From Paenibacillus contaminans (GTDB lineage: Bacteria; Bacillota; Bacilli; Paenibacillales; NBRC-103111), in assembly GCF_003285015.1 (NCBI RefSeq), contig NZ_QMFB01000004.1:310001-374000 (forward strand): a stretch of 64,000 bases of DNA, read 5' to 3'. The position numbers and the translations under genes are program-made. Each line of letters opens with the position of its first letter. Positions within the stretch are counted from its first letter, which is position 1. The notes below the pieces were generated by a model that was not told the DNA's origin, ran no database searches, and was given only the letters and a program-made list of their open reading frames with translations. Below, one piece after another: positions 1 through 8,646 of this stretch.

Positions 1-198
1 CATGCTACACCGAGTCGTTTAAGAATTGCTCGTTTGTGCCCATCATATCAACACGTGAATGCATAATCAACAATTCTGACACAAATTCAAAATATTATCG
101 AATTCCAAACGCGCCGCCGGGACTGGGTTAACTTCCTGCTGAACTACTATTATCCTTTCGACTGGAACAAGGTAGAAGTTCTTTACCAAGGACACTAA
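1..198 (+). pseudogene. unrecognised coding remnant at window edge
   Basis: Two frames read plausibly in succession. One runs from the left edge and stops near 129 after a segment rich in polar residues. Another picks up around 115 and ends at a TAA at 196-198 with the tail DWNKVEVLYQGH. Joining them needs one frameshift near the GGGAC at about 118-122. I do not recognise the family. It lies inside the putative transposon whose right end is at 789, next to another broken gene, so a decayed cargo gene is the simplest reading. It may equally be chance open frames. Confidence 0.25.
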
Positions 199-200
199 AC

Positions 201-494
201 GTGTTTAAAGACAAAGAAGACGGAAAGGATAAGTTGCTTATGGAAAGTCTAAAATTAAGCCTTCAAGAGAGTTTTAAAGTTCGATACGATGGACATGTTG
301 AACTGTCTGTATTTGGATCTATTGAATCTTACTCAAGTCCATTTATTCAAATAGCTGATCTTTTTACCGGCTGTGTCGGATGAAAATTGAACTACCGGGA
401 AACGAACAAGCATAAGGATCTATTAGCTGATTACTTTTTCGAAAAGTTTGAAATTAACAAAGAAACATTCCGGGCAAAAAATCAGATTTTGTAA
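201..494 (+). pseudogene. DUF3800-like protein remnant with in-frame stop
   Basis: The frame from the GTG at 201 gives 60 residues ending FIQIADLFTGCVG, then meets TGA at 381-383. The same frame continues without a shift as KLNYRETNKHKDLLADYFF and so on to a TAA at 492-494. A single CGA-to-TGA change would explain the break. The Q-I-A-D-L-x-x-G motif followed by a basic segment resembles the C-terminal end of DUF3800 (RNase H-like fold) proteins, which are common on mobile elements. Only the last third of such a protein is present and no upstream part is found in this frame. Family assignment is by motif memory only. Confidence 0.45.
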
Positions 495-652
495 GTATTC
501 AAATCCCTTAGAAAAATACCATTTTGGCCCACATCAAATTGCCTCCACCCATTTCCAATTGTTCTTCGGGATGAGCCAGCTCTTGACACCTGATAACATT
601 CTTGTTCGTGAATCACATCATCCTCTGCATCATACTTTTGTGTGTTCGGCAA

Positions 653-789
653 TCGGACTATATTCTTGTCACAAATCGGCATTCGGAACATATTCTTGTC
701 ATTCGTTTTTGACAAGAATATGTTCCGATAAAAAAGAAAACCCTCTATTTAAGCGGTATTTAATCGGACTATATTTTTGTCACCCGACA
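653..789 (-). mobile_element. Tn7/Tn5053-like transposon end with four 19-bp repeats
   Basis: Four near-identical 19-mers are present. 653-671 reads TCGGACTATATTCTTGTCA, 683-701 reads TCGGAACATATTCTTGTCA, 710-728 is an exact inverted copy of the second, and 764-782 reads TCGGACTATATTTTTGTCA. The outermost repeat is followed at once by CCGACA ending at 789, so read inward the terminus is TGTCGGGTGACAAAAATA. A 5'-TGT terminus with several spaced TGACA-containing sites is the known architecture of transposase (TnsB/TniA-type) binding sites in Tn7- and Tn5053-like transposons. The element would extend left, beyond the window. No transposase gene is visible, so the identity of the element is inferred. 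Confidence 0.6.
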
Positions 790-916
790 GTTTTTTTGTT
801 GTATTTATTTTGATTCTTTTTTCACCTAAGGCTTGTGTCACAAACATTTTTGTTTAGTTTTTTCACTCCGCAGCCTACCATTGTGCATTGCCCTTCTGCC
901 CATACTTCAATAAAAC

Positions 917-945
917 AAGCAGCCGAACATTCTAGCCGGCTGCTT
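917..945. terminator. stem-loop, possible terminator
   Basis: A nine-base-pair stem, AAGCAGCCG at 917-925 pairing with CGGCTGCTT at 937-945, has an 11-nt loop. A-rich sequence lies to the left, so it would best serve a leftward transcript such as the broken VOC gene just to the right. Confidence 0.5.
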
Positions 946-992
946 TAGCTATCGTACCCGTTAGCGGAATGACCCAGTACTTAATTCGCAAA

Positions 993-1437
993 TCAAGGTT
1001 GCCATATTTCCAACAGATTCCCTTCCAAATCAGTAAAACTAAAATTAGGTCCACAAGGTCTACCTTCTGGAATCTCGGTTACGATATTCACCCCGTTTTC
1101 CTTGAAACGATTGTACATTTCTTGGATACGAGGAGTAATGAAACAAGCTACGGGTTGTCGATATCCGTTGTCATATGTAAAGCCATAACTTCCTGCAGCT
1201 CGCGTTGCCCCTCCTCATCCTCCCATAAGAAAAATAGCGGGTACTTTTTGTCTCATACCGGCTTCTGGGAACTTGCCATTCTGGTCGGGAAATCTCAAAA
1301 TAGCAATTTCCATCCCCAGGTTTCACTTGATTGTGGGCTGTTGGTTGACACCCCAAGATTTTTTGATACCACTTAATAGACTCTTAAACGTCATTCACCG
1401 GGATGTATATACACGTAATTCCGGTGATGTCCTCCAT
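993..1437 (-). pseudogene. VOC (glyoxalase/dioxygenase) family protein, broken
   Basis: Read leftward from the ATG at 1437, the translation begins MEDITGITCIYIPVNDV and then meets a TAA. It continues in frame as ESIKWYQKILGCQP, needs a +1/-1 shift at a run of G residues near 1316, meets a TGA after a GG pair near 1220, and finishes as FSFTDLEGNLLEIWQP before TGA at 993-995. The N-terminal ‘YIPVNDV-SIKWYQKILG’ and C-terminal ‘DLEGNLLEIWQP’ are the two halves typical of a VOC-fold metalloenzyme or antibiotic-binding protein of about 145 residues. At least three lesions mean it is not functional unless there are sequence errors. The start has a good upstream GGAGGAAAAA. Confidence 0.75.
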
Positions 1438-1441
1438 TTTT

Positions 1442-1857
1442 TCCTCCAATGTAATTTCTTCATTCAGAAGCCTTCGTCAAACAAACCGTCCGAAAGCTCA
1501 CTTGGCTTATCCTAACATTAGAACACACCTACATCGTCCTAATCCCCTCCCCTAAACAAAGAAGACGCAGCTTTTAAAAAACATACAATCTACTGCTAGT
1601 TTCGTGTTTCATTTTTATGAGTGCGTTACACATCGAGTACACGGCTGTTTTGACCGTACGAGCTAAAATAGAACTGTCCCCAAAGGAAACGGCAACAAAT
1701 AATAGCTGTCCCGCGCGTCTAATCAGAACATGGATATAAACTGCTTTGAACGGGATCAAACAAGTAAGCCTTGAAACGCAAAAGCGCCTTTCAATGAAAT
1801 CATGTTCTTTGTCACCTGAATAGTCCGAGCGTGCGAGCAACTATCTTATGCGGAGCC
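1442..1857. other. non-coding stretch, nothing supported
   Basis: About 400 bases between the broken VOC gene and the end of the ABC operon. An 88-codon open frame exists on the minus strand (1574-1840), but it has no ribosome site, unusual composition and no recognisable family, so I do not call it. I also see no clear terminator for the ABC operon here. Confidence 0.5.
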
Positions 1858-3594
1858 TCAATTGGACATTTTCCAGCCTCCTGTTTGTTGCTGCAAATGC
1901 CAAAGCCGAGCGTACAAGCCTCGCTGTGCCAGCAAATCCGAATGGGTTCCTTGCTCAATGATACATCCGTTGTCTAACACGACAATGTTATCCGCGTTTT
2001 TTACCGTTTTCAGCCTGTGGGCAATCGCGATAACGGTTCTGCCCCTTACCAGCCGATCGATCGCCTGCTGAATTTCCGCTTCGTTCTCCGGATCGAGCGA
2101 AGCCGTGGCCTCGTCGAGCAGCACGATCGGCGCATTTTTCAGAATTGCTCGGGCGATGGAGATGCGCTGTTTTTCGCCGCCTGACAAAGTGCTGCCTCCC
2201 TCTCCGACTAATGTATCGTATCCGTTCGGCAGTTTTATGATGAAATCGTGACAGCGAGCTTGCCGCGCCGCTTCCTCCACTTCCTGCTGCGTGGCGTTGC
2301 TGCGGCCGAATCGGATATTGCCTGCGATCGTGTCCTGAAACAGATAGACGTCTTGAAATACCATGGACACTTTCCGCAGCAAGGCTTCCGGCTCCATTGC
2401 CCGTGCATCTTCGCCTCCAAGCAGCACCTTTCCGTCGCCGGGATCGTAGAACCGGGCAATAAGCCGGAGAACGGTGCTCTTGCCGCTGCCCGACGGACCA
2501 ACCAGCGCAGTGAACGATCCTACCGGCAGCTTCAAGCTTACGTCCTTGATGACAGCCTTGTTTTGATATCCGAATGTCACGTTCTTGAATTCGATATCAT
2601 GTCTTTCGGGTGGCATTCGATCGCCGGTCATTACGGGCTCCTGCAGCAATTGCACGATCCGCTCGCCCGCTTGCTCGTGATAACGGAACTCCGCATAATT
2701 GACCAATGCCGCTGTCAACGGGTCGAAAATCCGCGTCCCTACGATTAGAAACGAAACGAATACGATCACGTCGAGGCTGCCGCCTAACAGGAAGTGGACG
2801 CCGACCATGACCATAAACGTGAGGCCTGCGCGAATGAAGGCAATCGCACTCAATACAATGGGACCGAGCAATCCTTCGATCCGTATACTGTGTCTCATCA
2901 GTTCTTTGAACGAACGTTCCAGCCTAACGAACCGTTCGCCGGTTAAATTGTACGCCTTGATGACGCGTATGCCGTTCAAGTACTCCTGAAGACGGTTGGC
3001 GGCGGCGATCTTGGCCCGCATATGGGCGGCGCCGAGCTTACGCTGGATGCCGGAAGTAAGCAGCACAAGCGCAACCGCGAGCGGAAACGCCGCAAACAAC
3101 GAAAGCGACATGCGCCAATCAAGAATCGCCAAGCCGGCCAAAGCAAGGATGGGCATCGTTAACGCGCCGATCATCTGCGGCACAAGATGGGAAATGCCAT
3201 GCTCCACCATCGTAAAATCGCCCATCATCATGTTGGCCAGATCGCCCGGATCGCGTTTGTTCAAATAACCGAGCGGGAGCTTCCGCAAGTGCTCCGCAAG
3301 ACGGGAGCGGCCATCCGCCGCAGCGCGGTAAGCGCCGCGAAATTGCGAACGGTATGCGGGAATTTCGCAGATATACAAGAGCAGCAGCGAAGCCGCCATA
3401 CCTCCGCAAACCCACCAAAGCCTCGCCGTATCCAGCGTCCCACCGGTGTGGGCAAACGGCTCGAAAATAAGACGGGCCGCTTCCACCAGCAGCGCGAACG
3501 GAATAATCCCGCATAAATTCGCCAGCGTAGTGTACAAAACCGGCTTAACCAGCATTCGAGGGTTACCCGCCGTGATATTGCGAAGCATGTTCAT
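1858..3594 (-). CDS. ABC transporter ATP-binding/permease, IrtAB/YbtPQ-like subunit 2
   Basis: This is a 578-residue half-transporter. Residues about 10-290 form the six-helix ABC membrane domain, and the rest is the ATPase with Walker A GPSGSGKST, signature LSGGEKQR and Walker B IVLLDEATASLD. I chose the ATG at 3594 because GGAAGGGGGG lies just upstream; the frame stays open to 3726, but that part overlaps the preceding gene. It overlaps the neighbouring ABC gene by 32 bp, so the two are translationally linked and probably form a heterodimer. Membrane-fused ABC pairs of this kind, adjacent to an AraC regulator and a Fur box, are known from the yersiniabactin (YbtP/YbtQ) and mycobactin (IrtA/IrtB) systems, where they import iron-siderophore. 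A role in metallophore import is inferred from that context; a drug-exporter role cannot be excluded from sequence alone. Confidence 0.85.
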   Translation of the reverse strand: MNMLRNITAGNPRMLVKPVLYTTLANLCGIIPFALLVEAARLIFEPFAHTGGTLDTARLWWVCGGMAASLLLLYICEIPAYRSQFRGAYRAAADGRSRLAEHLRKLPLGYLNKRDPGDLANMMMGDFTMVEHGISHLVPQMIGALTMPILALAGLAILDWRMSLSLFAAFPLAVALVLLTSGIQRKLGAAHMRAKIAAANRLQEYLNGIRVIKAYNLTGERFVRLERSFKELMRHSIRIEGLLGPIVLSAIAFIRAGLTFMVMVGVHFLLGGSLDVIVFVSFLIVGTRIFDPLTAALVNYAEFRYHEQAGERIVQLLQEPVMTGDRMPPERHDIEFKNVTFGYQNKAVIKDVSLKLPVGSFTALVGPSGSGKSTVLRLIARFYDPGDGKVLLGGEDARAMEPEALLRKVSMVFQDVYLFQDTIAGNIRFGRSNATQQEVEEAARQARCHDFIIKLPNGYDTLVGEGGSTLSGGEKQRISIARAILKNAPIVLLDEATASLDPENEAEIQQAIDRLVRGRTVIAIAHRLKTVKNADNIVVLDNGCIIEQGTHSDLLAQRGLYARLWHLQQQTGGWKMSN

Positions 3595-5398
3595 CAGCTT
3601 TCCCCCCTTCCCTCTCCATACCGAGCTGCCACCGTTCCGCATCCGTGTATGCTCGCCACATTCTGGCATACAACCCGCCGGCAGCAACCAAATCCCGATG
3701 ACTTCCACGTTCGAACAATTTCCCATCGTTCAAAACAAGAATTTGATCCGCATCGCGAATCGTTGAAAGCCTGTGAGCGATAACGATTACCGTCTTGCCT
3801 TCCATCAACACGTTCAACGCTAGCTGCATTTCATATTCGTTTTCTGGATCGGCAAATGCTGTTGCTTCGTCCAGAACGAGGACCGGAGCATTTTTGAGAA
3901 TCGCCCGCGCTACGGCTATGCGCTGCTCCTCTCCTCCTGACAAATAAACGCCGCCCTCGCCGATCGGCGTATCGTAGCCGTTTGGGAGCTTGCTTATGAA
4001 CCCGTGGCATTGAGCGGCTTGCGCCGCAGCGTATACGTCATCCCGTGAAGCGTCCGGCCGACCGACCGCAATATTGTTAAACACCGTATCGTAGAACAGG
4101 AACGTCTCTTGGAAAACGAACGCAACGGTATTCATCAAGTCAGGCGCCGCCATGTTCCGAACGTCCACCTTGCCGATTCGAATCGCCCCGTCCTTTACGT
4201 CCCAGAATCGCGGCACGAGATTGGCTACTGTCGATTTACCGGCTCCCGAGGGACCGACCAAAGCCGTCACCTGCCCCTGCGCAGCCGTAAACGAAATGCC
4301 GGACAACGCATCGCCGCTTGAAGAATCCGTCCCGTAAGAAAAGCAGACGTTATCAAAACAAACCTCGAATGTCTCCGGTCTTTGCGGATGCTCCGGCTCC
4401 GGTACGGGCGGCTCCGCGAAGATGCGATCGATACGCTCCACGCCTTCGTTAATATCCCGTAGCGTCGAAGCCATAAACATGATTTTGAACATCGGGGCGG
4501 AAACGCCCGGCGCCATGACTAGAAAGAACAGCAGGACCGAAGCGAAAGCGACGCTTCCCGGATCGCGGCTTAGCAGAAATACGCCGACCGGCAGCACGAA
4601 TGCAGCAAACGAGCCGAGAATCACTTTAAAAATCAAGTAGCCGTTCTGGAACCGGTCGGTATACTTCGCGCAGTAGTCCCGGTAATGAATCATATCGGCA
4701 TAAAATTTACGGAAAGAATGCACCGTCTGCCCGAATACTTTGACGGCGGGGATGCCGCGCACATATTGGACGGCCGAGCCATTCATCCGTTCCAGCGCAT
4801 CGTAATACTGCCGGATGTTTTCCTTCGTCTTCGTTCCGGTCATCATCAGCATTTGGATCCCGATACCGAGCAGGATCGGTACGATGCAAGCCAGTGCCAG
4901 CCATACGTTCAAATACAACATAACCGTAATCATCAGCGCCGTCGTCACGATTACATGAACGAGATCGGGGAGCTGGTGGGCGACGAAGGTCTCTACCTTT
5001 TCTACGTTTTGTTCCAGCGTCTTTTTGACCGCTCCCGTGGAAGTGCCGTTCAGCCAGCCAAGCGGCAGCTTTCCGATATGGGATGAAAGCTTGACGCGCA
5101 AGCCGTACAAAATGCGGAATGCGGCCATATGCGACGCCAGCCCTCCCGCATACATCGTCAGCAAGCTGCCGATGAGCCCGAGCAAAGCAACCGTCCCCCA
5201 CCGGATCATCATGGCGCCGTCGGCTTCGGCAGGGGCAGCGGCATGCTCCAGCAGCTCGCGTAAAATGAAATATACCGATGCATAAGGCACCAGAAGTCCG
5301 ATGGCACTCAGACCCGATAGTAAACCGGAGACGGCCAGCAGGCCGCGTTTCTCCCCTGCGATTTGCAGCAAACGGGACACGCCTTTTTTTGAACTCAT
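3563..5398 (-). CDS. ABC transporter ATP-binding/permease, IrtAB/YbtPQ-like subunit 1
   Basis: This 611-residue fused ABC half-transporter has its membrane domain at residues about 15-310. The ATPase domain has Walker A GPSGAGKST, a slightly deviant signature LSGGEEQR and Walker B VLVLDEATAFADPENE. The ‘ATAFADPENE’ form differs from the canonical ‘ATASLD’ of its partner and, as I recall, is characteristic of one subunit of IrtAB/YbtPQ-type pairs, which suggests an asymmetric heterodimer. The ATG at 5398 is preferred for its purine-rich leader; the frame remains open to 5452, overlapping the nitroreductase end. It lies in the run 9252 to 1858 of same-strand genes with tiny gaps or overlaps, under a Fur-like box. 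The proposed job is uptake of an iron-chelator complex across the membrane. Confidence 0.85.
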   Translation of the reverse strand: MSSKKGVSRLLQIAGEKRGLLAVSGLLSGLSAIGLLVPYASVYFILRELLEHAAAPAEADGAMMIRWGTVALLGLIGSLLTMYAGGLASHMAAFRILYGLRVKLSSHIGKLPLGWLNGTSTGAVKKTLEQNVEKVETFVAHQLPDLVHVIVTTALMITVMLYLNVWLALACIVPILLGIGIQMLMMTGTKTKENIRQYYDALERMNGSAVQYVRGIPAVKVFGQTVHSFRKFYADMIHYRDYCAKYTDRFQNGYLIFKVILGSFAAFVLPVGVFLLSRDPGSVAFASVLLFFLVMAPGVSAPMFKIMFMASTLRDINEGVERIDRIFAEPPVPEPEHPQRPETFEVCFDNVCFSYGTDSSSGDALSGISFTAAQGQVTALVGPSGAGKSTVANLVPRFWDVKDGAIRIGKVDVRNMAAPDLMNTVAFVFQETFLFYDTVFNNIAVGRPDASRDDVYAAAQAAQCHGFISKLPNGYDTPIGEGGVYLSGGEEQRIAVARAILKNAPVLVLDEATAFADPENEYEMQLALNVLMEGKTVIVIAHRLSTIRDADQILVLNDGKLFERGSHRDLVAAGGLYARMWRAYTDAERWQLGMEREGGKADEHASQYHGG

Positions 5399-5442
5399 TC
5401 GATTCCCCGCCTTTCTCCGGAACAGGCGTTCCGGTTCGAAAC

Positions 5443-6006
5443 TTATAACCAAGACATTTTCCGCTCCGCCGTTGTACGTGCCCTCGGTTTCGGAGCCTGA
5501 TCGAAATATCCCATGTAGAGCATGCCTGCAATACGTTCATCGCTTCGAATGCCTATCTTCGTGCCAAATGACAGGTTTCCGCACAACGTGTCGTCGATCG
5601 ACCAGATCATCCCGATTCCCTGCTCCCAACCGAGAAGCTGCAAGTTCTGTATGAGAGCGCAGGCTGCAGCAAAGTCTTCATCCAACTTCAGCTTGTTCTT
5701 CTCTTCCTTTACCACGACAAATAATATCGCAGGAATTTGAACTATTTTTTCTTTGTATACGTTTTTGATTTTACCCGGAATCCATTTATACCTTTTCCGC
5801 TCCGACAAGGCCTCGATGACCCAATCGGCCAGCTTCTCCTTCGATTCACGCACCGAAGCACCGATAAAGCGCCAAGGTTCCCGCAGTCCGTGGTTAGGCG
5901 CCCATACGGCGTCATTCAGCAGCTCAAGTATGGTTGACTCCGCCAATGGCTTGTCGTTAAAGCTGCGGATCGTCCTGCGATTCCGGATTACTTCCGATAT
6001 GCTCAT
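5443..6006 (-). CDS. nitroreductase-family FMN oxidoreductase
   Basis: This 187-residue protein starts MSISEVIRNRRTIRSF, the usual R-R-S/T-x-R FMN-binding beginning of the nitroreductase fold. It continues with AVWAPNHGLREPWRF (FMN/substrate segment) and, near the C-terminus, a G-I-G-M-I-W-S stretch. The ATG at 6006 follows GGGGAGGG. Members reduce nitro compounds, quinones, flavins or ferric chelates using NAD(P)H; the substrate cannot be read from sequence. Its place between the ECF T gene and the ABC pair inside one operon suggests it acts on the imported compound, for example by reducing the metal or the chelator. That is an inference from position only. Confidence 0.85.
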   Translation of the reverse strand: MSISEVIRNRRTIRSFNDKPLAESTILELLNDAVWAPNHGLREPWRFIGASVRESKEKLADWVIEALSERKRYKWIPGKIKNVYKEKIVQIPAILFVVVKEEKNKLKLDEDFAAACALIQNLQLLGWEQGIGMIWSIDDTLCGNLSFGTKIGIRSDERIAGMLYMGYFDQAPKPRARTTAERKMSWL

Positions 6007-6025
6007 ATTCAGCCCTCCCCTCTCT

Positions 6026-6850
6026 TCAATCGTAAAGTTTCAAAAAGGATAATCGTCCCATCCATCCGGCTTGATGGACGGCCGCAACCAGCATAGCCAT
6101 CGTTAGCCAATATGCGGCCAGAAACAGCCAGTCGCGCAGAGCAAACGCATAGTTGCGGAAAAAGGTGCGAGTCCCGGTCGTGCCGAAACCGCGGGCATCC
6201 ATCGCGTAAGCGGTACGTTCCGCACGGCGAATCGCTGCGGCCAGCAGCGGTACCATATACCGCCGCACTCGTTCCGGCAGGCTGCCGTTACGCCCCCTCC
6301 CCGACATGCCTCTCACCCGATGCGCCGCTTGGACCGCTTCAAGCTCACGGCGCAAATCGGGGATGAACCGGAATACGGCAAGCGTCGCGTAACCAAACCG
6401 ATCGTTAAGCCTACACTGCTGGATCATCGCGCGGATAAGGTCGGAGGAGTCTGTCGTCATCACGAACACAAGCGTAACGCCGAACATCGCGAACAGCCGA
6501 AGCGCGGTCGCCGCACCGTATGCAGCGCCTGCTTCATACAGCTTCACAGCGCCAATCGTCAACCATACCGGCGAACCTTCCGTTACCCGAGAACTTGCCA
6601 GTAGCGAATAAGTCAGCGCGATGCCGAAGGAGATAACCAGCATCGGGATGCCGCTTCTTACGTATTGCAGCGGAGAAATGCCGCCCAGCACAATCATCAG
6701 CGCTCCGTTGACGGCAATAAAAGCAATCGGAATCCACGGGTCGGTGACCAGCGTCAACAAAAGAATCGCCGGCAGAACGGCGACCAGCTTGATAAGCGGA
6801 TTCAACCGATGGAGCGGAGCACGACGATGCAAATACAATCCCTTCATCAA
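6026..6850 (-). CDS. ECF transporter T component (YkoC/CbiQ-like)
   Basis: This 274-residue integral membrane protein has about five to six hydrophobic helices. It carries two conserved cytoplasmic coupling motifs of energy-coupling-factor T proteins: an A-x-x-x-R-G element in AAHRVRG and a second in AERTAYAMDARGFG. T proteins connect the ATPases to the substrate-binding S component. The frame starts at a TTG (6850) with an ATG directly after it (6847); GGAGGA upstream could serve either. The start overlaps the stop of the ATPase gene, so translation is coupled. It sits between the fused ATPase and the nitroreductase in the Fur-boxed operon. Confidence 0.88.
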   Translation of the reverse strand: MMKGLYLHRRAPLHRLNPLIKLVAVLPAILLLTLVTDPWIPIAFIAVNGALMIVLGGISPLQYVRSGIPMLVISFGIALTYSLLASSRVTEGSPVWLTIGAVKLYEAGAAYGAATALRLFAMFGVTLVFVMTTDSSDLIRAMIQQCRLNDRFGYATLAVFRFIPDLRRELEAVQAAHRVRGMSGRGRNGSLPERVRRYMVPLLAAAIRRAERTAYAMDARGFGTTGTRTFFRNYAFALRDWLFLAAYWLTMAMLVAAVHQAGWMGRLSFLKLYD

Positions 6851-8625
6851 TGCCGTTCTCCTCCCGCCGGGCTCATTCCTGGCGATCCCGGCCGGCGGCT
6901 CGTTCGCTGTTCCATTGTGATTGCGGTCTTAGCGCATTCAGGAGGAATCAAGTCGGCAAGCCGGCGGGAAAGCTCTACGGCCGGCGGCCGCTTCAATCCT
7001 CCTCGGGCAAGGAGCTGCGGGTCTGAAAACAACCTATCGACCGGACCGCTATAAAGTATCGCTCCACGGGACATTACCGCAGCGTATTCGGCATACTCGG
7101 CAACCAGCGTCATATCATGCGTAATCATCATGATGGTTCGACCAGCACTCTGCAGCTCCTTCAGCATCTCCATCAACTCGGCAGTATGGCGCCTATCCTG
7201 CCCGAAGGTAGGCTCATCCAGGATGAGGAGCTCCTGACCGACCGCGAGCATGACCGCTACGCTCAGCCTCCGTTTCTGTCCATGGCTGAGATGGAACGGG
7301 TGGGAATCCGCATAAGCGGACAAGCCGAAGCGCGACAACAGCCGTTCTACCGTAAGGACCACCTCATTCTTCGACATGCCCAAACTTTTCATCCCAAAAG
7401 CAATTTCATCCGAAACCCGCTCGGTCACAAACTGATGCTCAGGATTCTGAAAAACGTAGCCGATCCGATGGGCAAGCTCCTGCGCCGAATATTCCTTGCA
7501 ATCACGTCCGTCGATATACATAACGCGAGGCCGTACCGGAAGCAAACCGATCAGATGCCTGGCCAACGTCGTTTTACCCGCTCCGTTTTCTCCGGCAAGC
7601 GCCCAGAACTCTCCTTTCCGCACTTGCAGGTCGAGCGGCTGCAGCCATCCGCTGCGGAGAGACGGGGAAGAAGTCGGACGGATGTCCAGCAGAATTGGCT
7701 GAGGCTCGGGAACGGATTTACCGGCAGACGGCGAGCAAAGTGCCGTGATCGTCCTTTCCATGTCTCCCGCTGGTTTCGAAAGTACGCCCCTCCGTAGCGT
7801 TTCGGCCAATTGCTCGATCGTTACCGGCCTGTCGTCGATCGGTATACCCGATCTACTCAGCTTTCTCGCTATTTCCACGGCTTTGGGAACCCAGACCCCA
7901 AGTCGCTCGAGTTCTTCCGCCCAATCGAAGAAAACTGTGCCCGGCGATCCGCTGCAAACCAGCTCCCCATTCCGGTCAATGACGGCAACACGATCGACAA
8001 TCTCCATCAGTTCGTCCAGCTTGTGCTCGATCAGCACGATCGTATGCCGACCCGACGATTTCAATTCCCGCAATACTTCGAACACTTCCCCTGTTCCAGC
8101 CGGATCCAGATTGGAAGTCGGTTCGTCGAGCACGAGCACGGCCGGCTTCATCGCAAGAACGGAAGCCAGCGCCAGCCGTTGTTTTTGCCCACCGGAAAGA
8201 TTGTCGACTTGCGAGCTACGATGAGCGGATAAACCTGTCGAACGCAGCGCTTCAGCGATTCGCCCCTCCATCTCTTCTGACGGTACGCCGGTATTCTCCA
8301 ATCCGAAAGCGACTTCATCCTCTACACTACTCATGACGGCTTGCGCTTCCGGATCCTGAAACACCATCCCCACCGTTTTGGCCAGCTCCGCGGGTTCCGT
8401 TAACCGGGTATCGATACCGTCGATACGCACCGTGCCGCTCATCTCCCCGGCAATGGCGTGCGGAACGAGACCGCACAAGCAAAGCGCAAGGGTACTTTTT
8501 CCCGAACCGGAAGGACCTAGCAGCAATACGGTTTCCCCGTCCGCAATCGTCAAACTGAAGCCGTCGCCCATAACCTGCCGATTTCCCGGATACGTAAACG
8601 AAACCTTTTCCCATACGACCTTCAT
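6847..8625 (-). CDS. ECF transporter A1-A2 fused ATPase (YkoD-like)
   Basis: This 592-residue cytoplasmic protein consists of two ABC ATPase domains in tandem. The first has GPSGSGKST, LSGGQKQR and VLVLDEPTSNLDP; the second has GENGAGKTT, LSHGQKRR and LLILDEPTFGQD. The fusion of both energizing subunits is the YkoD arrangement and contrasts with the separate EcfA1/EcfA2 proteins of shared ECF modules. With the adjacent T and S genes it forms a complete dedicated (group I) ECF importer. The ATG at 8625 follows AGGAGAACATGACGC. Substrate specificity comes from the S component, not from this protein. Confidence 0.9.
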   Translation of the reverse strand: MKVVWEKVSFTYPGNRQVMGDGFSLTIADGETVLLLGPSGSGKSTLALCLCGLVPHAIAGEMSGTVRIDGIDTRLTEPAELAKTVGMVFQDPEAQAVMSSVEDEVAFGLENTGVPSEEMEGRIAEALRSTGLSAHRSSQVDNLSGGQKQRLALASVLAMKPAVLVLDEPTSNLDPAGTGEVFEVLRELKSSGRHTIVLIEHKLDELMEIVDRVAVIDRNGELVCSGSPGTVFFDWAEELERLGVWVPKAVEIARKLSRSGIPIDDRPVTIEQLAETLRRGVLSKPAGDMERTITALCSPSAGKSVPEPQPILLDIRPTSSPSLRSGWLQPLDLQVRKGEFWALAGENGAGKTTLARHLIGLLPVRPRVMYIDGRDCKEYSAQELAHRIGYVFQNPEHQFVTERVSDEIAFGMKSLGMSKNEVVLTVERLLSRFGLSAYADSHPFHLSHGQKRRLSVAVMLAVGQELLILDEPTFGQDRRHTAELMEMLKELQSAGRTIMMITHDMTLVAEYAEYAAVMSRGAILYSGPVDRLFSDPQLLARGGLKRPPAVELSRRLADLIPPECAKTAITMEQRTSRRPGSPGMSPAGGERH

Positions 8626-8646
8626 GCGTCATGTTCTCCTTCGATT

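Noticed and set aside
653..728. CRISPR array or plasmid iterons
   Set aside because: Repeats are few, in both orientations, unevenly spaced and adjoin a TGT terminus; a transposon end explains them better.
448..813. 121-codon open frame across the transposon end
   Set aside because: Its translation simply reads through the 19-bp repeats (GLYSCH/GTYSCH pattern). The repeats occur in both orientations, which explains the frame without a gene.
1574..1840. 88-codon minus-strand frame
   Set aside because: No ribosome site, no recognisable family and no conserved-looking composition; treated as chance.
5443..6006. BluB-type dimethylbenzimidazole synthase
   Set aside because: The nitroreductase core is present but the protein is short and lies in an iron operon without cobalamin genes. 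A general nitroreductase-family call is safer.
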